From Methylibium rhizosphaerae (GTDB taxonomy: Bacteria; Pseudomonadota; Gammaproteobacteria; Burkholderiales; Burkholderiaceae_C): a stretch of 50,171 bases of DNA. The DNA lies in assembly GCF_006386545.1 (NCBI RefSeq), contig NZ_SWAR01000040.1:1-50171 (forward strand). Reading direction: 5' to 3'. The notes beneath the pieces are model-generated. The model was not told the origin of the DNA, did not search any database, and saw nothing but the letters and a program-made list of their open reading frames with translations. Below are positions 13,557 to 22,399 of the stretch, in pieces. The translations under genes and the position numbers were made by a program. Each line of letters opens with the position of its first letter. Within the stretch, counting starts at the first letter, position 1.

Positions 13557-14956
13557 ATGCATCCAGTACAACGACCGAGGCGCTTTGTTGTGATTCCGCG
13601 GCGCCACGGTGCCGCCGAGTTGGCGGTGCGGGCGCAGCCGCTGCGGCTCCTGAAAACCCTGGCGGACCGGCGTGCCGAGGCGCACGCGCTGCCAGCCTTG
13701 CAGGTGGTCAACGCGTCGTCGCCGGACGGGGCGGTGCTGGTGGAGCGGGAACACCTGTCGGTGGCGTAGCTGCGGGCTGCCACGGCCTCGGATGCCACGG
13801 TACTCGAGGAGCAGTGGTCCCGGCTGAAGCGGCCAGCACGGCCGTGGTTCCAGCACCATCCCACCGGGCTATCACGGCCACGGGTGAGGGCGGGTCATGC
13901 CATGGACTGGACGGTGACCGTGGTGCTCGAGGGCGACAAGCCGAAGCGGCTGGCCGATGCCCGGGTGACGGTGATGACCGACGAGGCGAAGGGCGTCGGC
14001 GTGGAGGTCGTGACGGACCGCTACGGCCGGGCCGCCTTCCAGCTGAGCGACAAGGTTCGGGTGCTGGATGCGGTGTATGTCGACCCGCGGCACAGCGGCT
14101 GGCCAGTGGCCTTGACGCGGGTGCCGCTGGCGCCGGGCGGGATGCAGGTGGGGGTGCCGCGCATCGATTTGTCGGCTCCGGACGTGCGGGGTTGGTCTAC
14201 GGCAAGCCCGGCGCCGGCGATGGCCGCGGTGTGCGGGTCGGGGTGGTCGACACCGGTGTCGGCCCGCATCCGGCGCTGAAAGTGGAGGGCGGCCGCAACA
14301 CCACCACCGAGGCGGTGCAGCGGTTTCGGGACGAGGACGGCCATGGGTCGCATGTGGCCGGGGTGATTGCCGCTTCGGCGGCCGGCTGGCGGCGGGGCGA
14401 GGCGAGTGCGGTCAAGCTGCGGGCCTACCGGATCTTCGAGGCCGGAGATCCTTATGCGTCGACGTTCGCGATCCAGGCGGCGATCAAGCAGGCCGCGCTG
14501 GACGGCTGCGACCTGATCAACCTGAGCATCGGCGACAGCATGGCGGACGCCGCGGTGCACGACGCGGTGCGGTTTGCGTGGGAGCGCGGCAGCGTCTGCG
14601 TGGCTGCCACCGGCAACGATGGCCGCGGGCAGGTGGACTACCAGGCACGGTATCCGGAGGCGGTCGCGGTGTCGGCGATCGGCCTTGAAAACAGCTGGCC
14701 GGCCGGCACGTTTTTCGAGTGGACGCTGAGCCCGCACCGTGGCCAGGCCATCGGCGGCCATGTGAGCTTCCTGGCCGGGTTTTCGAACCGGGGCACCAAG
14801 GTGGCGCTGACAGCGCCCGGCGTGGCGGTGCTGTCAACGATCTTCGGTGGGCGCTGGGGGCGACCGAGGCGTCCGGGCGCTATGGGTCCCCATAGCGGAC
14901 AGGAGGCCTACCGCATCAGGCAGCGGCAAAGCCGACGTTTGCGGCCTACGTTCTAG
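13557..14956 (+). pseudogene. Degraded S8 (subtilisin-like) serine peptidase
   Basis: The original frame starts at ATG 13557 behind AGGGAAGG and is broken by an in-frame TAG at 13767-13769; the same frame then continues (LRAATASDATVLEEQW...) until about 14191, where a one-base loss moves it to the frame that encodes the peptidase domain. In that frame the catalytic Asp (VVDTGVG) and His (DGHGSHVAG) motifs and the oxyanion-region ATGND are clear, but the sequence falls apart after GVAVLSTIFGGRWG and the GTSMA catalytic-serine motif is missing. It therefore lacks one member of the triad, has a stop and a frameshift, and ends in unrelated sequence near 14870. The N-terminal ~200 residues resemble an accessory/pro region, not a signal peptide. 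Confidence 0.85.
14878..14897. repeat. 20-bp perfect palindrome (2-base centre) at the end of the peptidase pseudogene
   Basis: Arms CGCTATGGG (14878-14886) and CCCATAGCG (14889-14897) surround TC. It lies exactly where homology to the S8 peptidase stops, so it may mark the end of an inserted or deleted segment. It has no T-run and does not look like a terminator. Confidence 0.6.
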
Positions 14957-15005
14957 GTGAGGCGGGCCTTGCCCAATGCCGTTGGGACTCGCCTCGACCG
15001 AGTGG

Positions 15006-15767
15006 CTACGCAGCACTTCGCGGCTGTGCTGCCCATTCAGACTTCTTGCCCTTCATGCCTAGGGGCAAGGCGACACCGACCCGATGCCTTGACATGGAGT
15101 CTCCCGGCGACACGTTTGCAAGCATGACAGATGCGGCATCCGCGAACGGGATGATCATTTCTGGAATTTTCATCGCAAACATCGGGAGAACCAGTGGTGC
15201 CGGCAAAGCCTTGGTGATGGACGGGAGTGGCGCAGGCAAGGAATCAATGCTGACTCGAAGGCGCTCCAGTCCAACTGGCGCCTGCTCGACCATTGGTCCA
15301 GGACACAGGAGGCGCCAGTCGAGTTTGGACCGTTGAAGACGTTCGTAGTTCTTTCGATGCGGCCAGTAGGTGCTCCGGACCTTTGGAAGGTCCACGCCAA
15401 GTCTCCCGGTTCCATCGAGCGGAAGTAGCGCCGCGCCAGCGAGAAACCAGCACACTGGGCGCTTGTTGTGCTCGATTGAATCGAGTGCCGTGACAATGCG
15501 TTCCACTAAGGTGACGAAGACCTCTCCTTCAGTCACTACGCCAGCGCAGGACACGAACGCATCATGCGAAGCGGCGAATGACGCGATCTGCGCCGACGTG
15601 GCGGATGCGAGATCGATGTCAAGCACGTTGGCACGCTCAGCAATCTCGGGGAGCAGCCGGGCTCGGCTTCGAACGGCGACAGACACGTTCCATCCTGCAG
15701 CGAGGGCCTGTCCAGCAACGTGGCGACCAAGATTGCCAGTTGAACCGAGAACCGCGATGGAAGTCAT
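15006..15767 (-). CDS. NAD(P)-binding atypical short-chain oxidoreductase (NmrA/SDR-a5-like)
   Basis: 253 residues from ATG 15767. The N-terminal Rossmann motif GSTGNLGRH, preceded by a hydrophobic strand (IAVLG), is typical of atypical SDRs that bind NADP and act as oxidoreductases or redox sensors. The middle segment (FVSCAGVV, CWFLAGAALLP) and the later YWPHRKNYERLQRSKLDWRLLCPGPM segment match the layout of that group, in which a Tyr-x-x-x-Lys-type active site is often altered. No partner gene is nearby: it stands alone between a dead peptidase and a dead transposase. The longer frame upstream of 15767 is antisense to the transposase remnant and was not used. Confidence 0.75.
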   Translation of the reverse strand: MTSIAVLGSTGNLGRHVAGQALAAGWNVSVAVRSRARLLPEIAERANVLDIDLASATSAQIASFAASHDAFVSCAGVVTEGEVFVTLVERIVTALDSIEHNKRPVCWFLAGAALLPLDGTGRLGVDLPKVRSTYWPHRKNYERLQRSKLDWRLLCPGPMVEQAPVGLERLRVSIDSLPAPLPSITKALPAPLVLPMFAMKIPEMIIPFADAASVMLANVSPGDSMSRHRVGVALPLGMKGKKSEWAAQPRSAA

Positions 15768-15784
15768 TTGTGCAGCCTTTGCAT

Positions 15785-16062
15785 GTTGAAGCTCTCGATT
15801 CCGCCGAAGAATCCCAAGTCGAACAGACGCTGGAGGCACCTGCGGTTGAGCAGCAACCCAGGTCCTTCTTCGGCATTGACGTTGCCAGGGCTGGGCTTGA
15901 TGTGGCCTGGTTGGATGGCGCGGTGCTTCACATTCGATCACACCGAGGAAGCGATCGGCGGGCTGCTCGAGCGAGTGGTGATGAAGGCCACCGGTGGATG
16001 GGGTACCGAGCTCGCCAGCGCGCTCATTCACGCGCTGGCTTGGCAGCGGCCATGGTCAAAAC
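15785..16062 (+). pseudogene. IS110-family transposase, N-terminal remnant
   Basis: Read across two frames, the stretch encodes the start of an IS110-type DEDD transposase. One frame gives FFGIDVARAGLDVAWLDGAVLH; a shift near 15930 gives FDHTEEAIGGLLERVV followed by KATGGWGTELASALIHA; a further shift near 16030 gives AGLAAAMVK. In intact members the same order is seen: a G-I-D-V-(S/A)-K strand with the first catalytic Asp, the E-A-T-G-G-(Y/W) motif, and A-G-L-x-V-x-x-x-N-P. The sequence ends about 10 bases before the GH74 stop codon, so only about a quarter of a transposase is left. It is inactive. Confidence 0.75.
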
Positions 16063-16073
16063 TCGGCGTTGGC

Positions 16074-18554
16074 TCAGTGGTTGTAGTTCATGCCTCGACC
16101 CGCGAGAAACACCCTGCCGTAGGCGCGCGTGTCAGCGACGATCGCACCGACGCCGCCGAAGCGGTGCGCGTCATCGTCGATTCGGGTCCAGTTCGAGCCG
16201 GCATCGTCGGACCGGAATACGCCGTAGACGTAGACGCCATCGACGAGCAGCCGGCCCACGAAATAGACGGCCGCCGAGTAGGACGACCGCGCAGCAGGCA
16301 CGCCCAGGGCCACCTTCATGGCGCCATGCTGGGTGGTGTTGCCCATGCCCACCTGCGTTCCCGGCAGTTTCGTCCACGTGACACCGGAGTCGACCGAGTG
16401 CCACAGGTTGTTGGCGTCGGCCAGCCAGATGTCGCCTTCGGCGAACGGGTTGACCGCCATGTCGGTGTTGTTGAAGCTGAACGGCAGCCAGGTCTGGGCA
16501 CTCGCGGTGAAGGTGCGCCCGCCGTCGCGCGACGTGTAGAAGCGGCCCGCATCGGAAGGGTTCCAGAAGTCGCCGCCGTGGTCGTAGGCGTACACCTTCA
16601 ACGGGTTCTTGCGGTCTGCCGCGATGTGGTAGCCCGCGTTGTAGGCAGCGGCCGGCTTGGGGAGGTTCGTGGCGTGCCAGGTGCTGCCGTTGTCGGTGGA
16701 GTAGTAAGGGATCTCGCCCGCGACCGACCAGATGATGTTCGAGCCATCTGCCGTGACGGCCACCTTGGAGTGGTCGCCGGTGGTCGTCGCGGTGGGAGGT
16801 GAACTTGCGAAGTTCGTCCAGGTGACACCCGAGTCGTTGGAGTACACGCCGGTCGAGACCGCGGACCCCTTGGGGAAGAACGTGCCCACGGCGACGATGT
16901 ACTCGGGGCGGTTCCATGCCATGTCGATGCCGGTGCCATTGCCGCCGCCCAGGTCCGGAGAGCGCGTGGGAGAAGCGGTCAGGGAGGTGTGGACGTACAG
17001 GCCGGTATCGCCATGCCCGCTGAGCAGCGCGTAGGAGGCGCTGGGCGGCGGCACGGTCATCGCCAGGTTGACCATTTCCTCGATGCCGTCGACATCGAAG
17101 CGCCAGTGGGGCTTCCAGTCCGCGGTCGAGAAGGCATCCTGCGTCGACATGATGCCGCCGCCGAGACCATACGACACGTGGTTGGGATTGAAGGGGTCGA
17201 TCTGCACCGCATCGGGCCAGCCCCAGTAGCCGCCGACGTCGTGGTAGTTCCGGCTGCCATTGGCGTCACCGGACCTGCCGATCTCGTGCCAGGTGGCGCC
17301 CGCGTCCGAAGAGGCCATGGCAATCTGCACGTACTCCCTGTCGCCCCACGTGCCGGTCACGCCGAAGACGATCTTCGTGCTGGCGCCGCTGCCGTGGACG
17401 GAGACACCGCCGATGCCGCCGTAGTAGCTGCCGACCCCGGGTTGTCCGTTGGTGGAGCGGGTCAGCTGGGTCCAGTTGCCGGCACGGTCGAGCTTGTACA
17501 GGAACGACGGCGCCCCGGCACCAGGGCCGGGGCCATAGGAGAACGGCACGTAGAACACGCCATCGGCCGCCCGGGCCATGCGCGGGATGTGCAGGTTCGG
17601 AAGGATCGACACGGCAGGCGAGCCGGTGACTTCGCCCGCGACCTCGCCGGGGAGCGGAATGCCGGTCCAGCTGGCTCCGCCGTCGGTCGACTTGTACAGG
17701 TAGGACGACAACCCGGCGAGGCCCTGGTAGTCGGGCGCGACGCCGACGTAGAGCGTGGGCGTGGCGGTGCCGGTGGGTTTGAATCCGCTCGTCGGCACCG
17801 TGGTGTCGAAGACCACGAACTCGACCCCGATGGGGCTGCCGCCGTTCGCGTTGCCCATCTCGTCTTTCGTCATCACACGCGACGACAGCGAGGTGACCTG
17901 GCTCCAGTGCAGCCCGCTGTCCGTGCTCTTCCACAGCCCGGCCGTGCGGGAGCCATAGAACATCGTCGACGGAAGATTCGGGTCCACCATGAGCCGCTCG
18001 CCGATGCCGCGGCCCCCGTTGTTCGAGCCGACCGGAAAGGGCAGCGTCACGTGGTTCCAGCTGTCGCCGCGGTCGGACGAGTAGTAGAAGCGACCGTTAC
18101 CCCATTGCACCGCCATGCTGGTGGTCATGTAGACCTTGCCCGGGTCGTTCGGATCCACGGCCATGCTCTCGGCACCCTGGTGGCCGCCGTCCTCGGGCGC
18201 GAACGCATCGGTGAGCGCCGTCCAACGCGAAAGGGCCTCGTCCCAGCGGTACACGCCGTCCATGTCCGTGCGGGCGTAGCGCAGGTTGGCCACGGTCGGG
18301 TGGTACAGGATGCCGGGGATGTAGCCGCCGCCGCCCATCTTGACCGTCGTCCAGCCGGTGCGCGGAGCCCCGCCGGCGTCACCGCCAGGGCCGGAGCCCG
18401 CACCGGTCGCACTGCCGGACTCATCTCCACAGGCGGCCAGGCAAGCGATGACGGCCGCGACAGCCATCGATCGCCGCCATGGCCCGAGGCCCCCCGTGGG
18501 ATGGGTCACCTGCCCACTGAACGTCGTCATCTTTACGAATTGTGGATGGATCAT
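16074..18554 (-). CDS. GH74-family (xyloglucanase-like) lipoprotein
   Basis: 826 residues. An N-terminal hydrophobic segment ends in a lipobox (CLAAC), so the enzyme should be anchored to a membrane after export. The mature part opens with VKMGGGGYIPGILYHP and YARTDMDGVYRWD, which match the start of GH74 seven-bladed propellers, where the Asp of the ARTD motif is a catalytic residue. Later GH74 landmarks are WGWPDAVQIDPFNPNHVSYG, ALLSGHGDTG and repeated S-x-D-x-G-x-x-W blade motifs (for example STDSGLHW, SVDSGVTW). GH74 enzymes hydrolyse the glucan backbone of xyloglucan, endo or exo. The ATG overlaps the preceding stop as ATGA. No carbohydrate-binding module is attached. Sialidase-like BNR proteins share the blade motif but not the GH74-specific segments. 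Confidence 0.85.
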   Translation of the reverse strand: MIHPQFVKMTTFSGQVTHPTGGLGPWRRSMAVAAVIACLAACGDESGSATGAGSGPGGDAGGAPRTGWTTVKMGGGGYIPGILYHPTVANLRYARTDMDGVYRWDEALSRWTALTDAFAPEDGGHQGAESMAVDPNDPGKVYMTTSMAVQWGNGRFYYSSDRGDSWNHVTLPFPVGSNNGGRGIGERLMVDPNLPSTMFYGSRTAGLWKSTDSGLHWSQVTSLSSRVMTKDEMGNANGGSPIGVEFVVFDTTVPTSGFKPTGTATPTLYVGVAPDYQGLAGLSSYLYKSTDGGASWTGIPLPGEVAGEVTGSPAVSILPNLHIPRMARAADGVFYVPFSYGPGPGAGAPSFLYKLDRAGNWTQLTRSTNGQPGVGSYYGGIGGVSVHGSGASTKIVFGVTGTWGDREYVQIAMASSDAGATWHEIGRSGDANGSRNYHDVGGYWGWPDAVQIDPFNPNHVSYGLGGGIMSTQDAFSTADWKPHWRFDVDGIEEMVNLAMTVPPPSASYALLSGHGDTGLYVHTSLTASPTRSPDLGGGNGTGIDMAWNRPEYIVAVGTFFPKGSAVSTGVYSNDSGVTWTNFASSPPTATTTGDHSKVAVTADGSNIIWSVAGEIPYYSTDNGSTWHATNLPKPAAAYNAGYHIAADRKNPLKVYAYDHGGDFWNPSDAGRFYTSRDGGRTFTASAQTWLPFSFNNTDMAVNPFAEGDIWLADANNLWHSVDSGVTWTKLPGTQVGMGNTTQHGAMKVALGVPAARSSYSAAVYFVGRLLVDGVYVYGVFRSDDAGSNWTRIDDDAHRFGGVGAIVADTRAYGRVFLAGRGMNYNH

Positions 18555-19816
18555 TTGAGTTTCACGCCGCCCGAGAGGCGGTACTGGATGGTCTTGCGGA
18601 CGAAGTTGCCGCCGTCGGTCTCCGCCGCGGTCTGCTCGTGATGCCCCGCCCCGAAGAGCAACGCGGCGATGTGGGCGTCGGCGACCTGGTCCATGTGCCC
18701 GAAGAACCAGTCCACCTTGTCATCCCGGTAGTGGTTGAGGGTGTTGTCCAGTGCCATGTTGCCCAGCGGGATCTGCCACAGCACGACAGGCTTGCCGACA
18801 GTCTCTGCCATCGCCTTGTAGAACCCGAGCGCCTGCGCGGCCTTCTCGTCGTTCCAGTAGTTGTCGTAGCCGCCGTTGGCCGGCAAGGCGTACCAGCCGG
18901 CATCGCGGTCGGAAACGTCGGCGACGAGGAAGTCGGCATCCTTCGCACCGAGATCCAGATAGTCCTCACCACATTTGCGCGCGTTGCTCTGCCAGTCCCA
19001 GCAGGACAGGTGCATCCCGACGGTGGTGTTCGGCGCGTACTTGCGGGCCATCGAGATCAGGCAGCGGGCCAGGCCGGCGGCGCTGTCTTCGTGCTTCCCG
19101 CAATCGGCTGGATTGGCGGCGGCGACCTGTGCCGGCACCTGGTGCGGATCGCCGAGCGAGCGCACATAGCCCCAGAAGTCGGGCTCGAGATCGACCATGA
19201 CGCGCGAGTTCCCGATCTTGCGGAGGAAGAAGCGGTAGTCGTCCATGTAGCGGGTGAGCAGATCCAGCCGGGTGATCGCCACGACCTCGCCCGGACCGTC
19301 GCCAGAACCGGCGAGGTCCCCGAGGTCGCGCAACGAGTACCAGGTCCAGAAGAAGATCTGTGGGCGCGGGGCGCCCTGCCACGTCGCCTGGGCGACGTGG
19401 TCGTTCCACCACGTCACGTAGGTGCCCGGTGCGGTGGTGCTGCCGGGCCAGCAGCCCCACCAGCTGGTCCACGCGTCCTTGCACAGCGCCGCCTCGTAGT
19501 AGTCCGGCGAGGGGGCGGGCTTGCTGTGGACGTAGGCATAGCGCACGTCGAAGGGCGCGCTGGCGGCGGTCTCGTCGGACATGCCGCCGCCGATCATCAC
19601 CGTGTCGCTGCCCATGAAGGTGAGCGAGGACCCCGGAGGACCGCCGGGCGTGGGGGTGGAACCCGTGGGTTGACCGCCACCGCCATCCCCGCATGCGGCC
19701 AGACAGGCGAGCAGCACGGTCGAGACGGACCGGAACAACGCTCGCTGCAAGCGCGTGCCGTCGCCGTCCCGGCCTGATTCCGGGGCCAAGGCGCAATCAT
19801 TCAGAAGCTGCTGCAT
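18551..19816 (-). CDS. Secreted lipoprotein of an unrecognised putative glycosidase family
   Basis: 421 residues from ATG 19816 (GAGGAT ribosome-binding site). A lipobox (LLACLAAC) is followed by a Gly/Pro-rich linker. The ~350-residue domain alternates hydrophobic strands with acidic motifs in a TIM-barrel-like order: FDVRYAYVHS, PQIFFWTWYS, RVMVDLEPDFWGY (Glu211), TVGMHLSCWDW, DFLVADVSDRDAGW, VVLWQIPLGN and AALLFGAGHHEQTAAETDGG. I cannot match it to a named family. A second copy with a lectin domain lies at 42032-43867; motifs and six cysteines are conserved between them (CKDAWTSWWGC pair, CGKHEDSAAGLARC pair, and CWDWQSNARKC pair). Position between a GH74 and a lyase-like gene, with stop-start overlap to the GH74 gene, suggests polysaccharide cleavage. 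Confidence 0.8.
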   Translation of the reverse strand: MQQLLNDCALAPESGRDGDGTRLQRALFRSVSTVLLACLAACGDGGGGQPTGSTPTPGGPPGSSLTFMGSDTVMIGGGMSDETAASAPFDVRYAYVHSKPAPSPDYYEAALCKDAWTSWWGCWPGSTTAPGTYVTWWNDHVAQATWQGAPRPQIFFWTWYSLRDLGDLAGSGDGPGEVVAITRLDLLTRYMDDYRFFLRKIGNSRVMVDLEPDFWGYVRSLGDPHQVPAQVAAANPADCGKHEDSAAGLARCLISMARKYAPNTTVGMHLSCWDWQSNARKCGEDYLDLGAKDADFLVADVSDRDAGWYALPANGGYDNYWNDEKAAQALGFYKAMAETVGKPVVLWQIPLGNMALDNTLNHYRDDKVDWFFGHMDQVADAHIAALLFGAGHHEQTAAETDGGNFVRKTIQYRLSGGVKLK

Positions 19817-19926
19817 GCAGGATCCTCGCTGCTGTTTCTGATTCGATGAGGCCGCGCAGAATGCGCCGGCCCGTGTGCGGAAAATGAAGAGTCGTCATGC
19901 CGAATCCGGAACGCTTCGGACCGGAT

Positions 19927-21984
19927 TCAGGCTGCAAGACTCGCGATTTCCTTTGCAGTCAATGCATCCGTGCGCTCGTCCGCATAGCCCGACGCGCAGA
20001 TGGAGTACCTGAAGTTGCCGCCCTTGGGCACGAGGCGCATGTGGGCGATGCCGTCCTGCCCGACAAACAGTAGGCAGGTGTCGTAGCGCAGCACGTTTGC
20101 GTGGACCCACACGGCAATCGTGAAGTCGCTCAGGTCCTGGAACAGCCCGGCCGGAAGCTGGAGGTGCGACATCCGGCCGTCGAAGGCGACCGACTTGCTG
20201 CCGCCCACCCGCCCCTCGGCCCATGTGGCGCCGCCCATGAGCGGCGCATCCAGCCGAACGCGGCGTCCCGCGTCGTCCACCCACCAGCCGCTCGCTGCCG
20301 TGCCGGTGCCGTCGTTCAGCGCGAGGGCATAACGCAGTTCGCCGGGCAGCGCGATGCGCGCCGCCACCGACGCCGGTGCAGCGCCCGGGCGGTCGGCCGC
20401 GACGGCTACGACACGGTAGAACCACGTGCCACCGCGCGGTGCGTCGGTGAACGTGGTCGCCTCGCCTGCTGGCACCTCGCCGATCTCCATGAACGGACCG
20501 GGCGCCGCCTGGCCGCGCTGCACCTTGTAGCTCGTGGCCCCCGCACTGCCCCACCAGGACAGCACCGCTCGGCCATCGACCCCGATCACGCTCAACCCTG
20601 ACGGCGCCTTCATCGGCCCGGCGTAAGCCGCGCGACGGTGCGTCAGCGTGGGGTACACCATGTCATCGCCGTTGCCCGACCAGTGGTTCTGCTCGCACAG
20701 CGCCAGCATGCGAGCGACGTTGGGGGCCGCCAGGCCCATCCGGTTGACGTAGTGGTTGTAGATCGGTTCCCAGCAGCCGCGGTAGTTCAGGAACGACTGG
20801 TTCACACGTGTCCAGAATGCGCCGCCGTTCGGCTCGCGCTGCACTGCGAACGGCATCGCGTAGGCATTACCCTGCGCGTCCTTCAGATTGGAGCGGGCGA
20901 CGTATTCCGCGCCGGCGAGGAAGCGGTTGTTGTGCAGCCCATACAGGTCGTCGCCCTGGTTCCACGCCATCTCGAGCAGCGCGCCGCAGAGCGACATGCC
21001 CAGCGTCGCATGGCCTTGGTCGCGTCCGCTTTCCTGCCACTGCCCCAGGTGGCCGGGGTGCATGAAGTACACGTTGTGCGGCGACGCGCCGTTGCCGAAC
21101 ATCCGGCGGTACTCGCCTCGGCCATTGGCCGTGTAGTAGTTGTACGCGAGCATGTACAGATCGTGCCGATCGCAGAAGATGCCAATCGCCATGATTCCGC
21201 ACAGGGCCGCGAGGTCCCAGTTGGCATGTGCCTCCAGGTGCAGCCATTTCTCGGTGACGTCGTTGAGCCAGATGACCGAATGGGGGGCGAAGACCCTCAC
21301 GAGCATGTCCTGAAAGCGCGCGAGGCGCTGCGGCGCCCAACCTTCGTAGTCCCGCATCAGTTCGCCGACCTGCGCCCACTGATGGCCCTGCATGCCTGCG
21401 AGCAGCCAGCCGGTCCAGTCCTCCGGCGCACCGGACCCCGCAGGCCTGGTCCACACCTCCGTCAGCGTGGCCGACCAGGCATCGAGCGTCTCCACCGCCT
21501 TGTCGGCGTAGCGCGTGTCGCCTGACAGCTTCCAGCGCAGCGCCAGGCACCACGCCCGCTGGATGTCCCAGTACATCGTTCCTGCATTGGTCGCTCGATA
21601 GACACCTGCCTGCGGGTTCGGCCCGAGGCTCAGGTCGATGGCCCGTTCGCTGCCCAGCCGGTTCCACCAGTCCAACCAGGGTCGCTCGCCGGCCGCGATG
21701 TGGCCGCGAATGCGCGCGATGTCGGCGTTGCTGATGAGTGCGCCGGCATGGCGGAGCTGTCCTGTTTCGGATGCGCCCTTTGCGGACTCCGTGCCGGGGT
21801 TCTCCGAATGAATTGAAGACCCGTCCGCCAGCCTGCCGCCGCATCCGGAAACGACTGGAAGCATCGGCAGTGTGGCCAGCCCGAAGACGACCGAGCGGCG
21901 AACGCGGTTCGCCGGTACGACGCTCCCTCGAAGGTCTTGGGTCGCAGCGATCTGGAACCCGGGCGGATCAACGGTCGAACTCAT
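19927..21984 (-). CDS. Alginate-lyase-like polysaccharide lyase with FN3 and LamG-type C-terminal domains
   Basis: 685 residues from ATG 21984. The N-terminus has a twin Arg and hydrophobic core ending in a lipobox-like VVSGC (RVRRSVVFGLATLPML before it), so export as a lipoprotein is likely. Residues ~75-440 carry the alpha/alpha-toroid features of the alginate lyase superfamily: WWNRLGSERAIDL, MYWDIQRAWCLALRWKLSGD, HLEAHANWDLAA and GRDQGHATLGM, the last with the His expected in the active site. A fibronectin-III-like segment (~470-550: PSGLSVIGVDGRAVLSWW) and a concanavalin/LamG-like domain (~560-670) follow. Substrate is unclear; a uronate-containing polymer is the family default. It is the first gene of a minus-strand run, 110 bases before the next. 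Confidence 0.75.
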   Translation of the reverse strand: MSSTVDPPGFQIAATQDLRGSVVPANRVRRSVVFGLATLPMLPVVSGCGGRLADGSSIHSENPGTESAKGASETGQLRHAGALISNADIARIRGHIAAGERPWLDWWNRLGSERAIDLSLGPNPQAGVYRATNAGTMYWDIQRAWCLALRWKLSGDTRYADKAVETLDAWSATLTEVWTRPAGSGAPEDWTGWLLAGMQGHQWAQVGELMRDYEGWAPQRLARFQDMLVRVFAPHSVIWLNDVTEKWLHLEAHANWDLAALCGIMAIGIFCDRHDLYMLAYNYYTANGRGEYRRMFGNGASPHNVYFMHPGHLGQWQESGRDQGHATLGMSLCGALLEMAWNQGDDLYGLHNNRFLAGAEYVARSNLKDAQGNAYAMPFAVQREPNGGAFWTRVNQSFLNYRGCWEPIYNHYVNRMGLAAPNVARMLALCEQNHWSGNGDDMVYPTLTHRRAAYAGPMKAPSGLSVIGVDGRAVLSWWGSAGATSYKVQRGQAAPGPFMEIGEVPAGEATTFTDAPRGGTWFYRVVAVAADRPGAAPASVAARIALPGELRYALALNDGTGTAASGWWVDDAGRRVRLDAPLMGGATWAEGRVGGSKSVAFDGRMSHLQLPAGLFQDLSDFTIAVWVHANVLRYDTCLLFVGQDGIAHMRLVPKGGNFRYSICASGYADERTDALTAKEIASLAA

Positions 21985-22399
21985 GCGATCAGTACAGAAG
22001 CATCGGAAGCCAACGGTACTTCGGTCTGAGCGGGCAGAAATGATGGATCGTGAACCGTGGCTTCGTAGCTGCGAAGTTCAGCGCCGTGGTCACCGCTTCA
22101 CCGCCCGTCCAACGCGCCGAGGCGCGGTCAGCTTGGCGCGCAAGCACGAGTCAGGACCCGGCGCGGGAAAACGCGCACCTTCCGCCCCGCTCCGGGTCAA
22201 CGTTTCATCATGACTCGCAATGGCCTGGATATCGACCATGTCGCCATTGCAGCGCCGCTTTGCTTCGCGTCATGAACATCAATCAATGACACGTCGCGTT
22301 CAACGGTTCATGCCTGCTGCGGGTCATGGGAAATGAAGAAGGCAAGGCGCCATGGAAAACAGTGTGAGTTCGGCGGAAGCCCTCCGGATGTGAGCAGGG
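21985..22399. other. 415-base intergenic region between the lyase-like and IclR genes
   Basis: No credible gene on either strand. It must hold the promoter of the minus-strand lyase/GH74 run. The sequence ATGAACAT at 22272-22279 repeats the last eight bases of the tandem repeat found at the fucose operon start, within a GTCAT...ATGAC arrangement (22269-22290 region), and is a possible weak second regulator site. No terminator with a T-run is seen. Confidence 0.4.

Noticed and set aside
16074-18554. Annotation as a sialidase from the BNR-like motifs
   Set aside because: The N-terminal GGGG-Y-x-x-G and ARTD-x-x-G-x-YRWD segments and IDPFNPN region fit GH74; the sialidase RIP motif and Arg triad were not seen.
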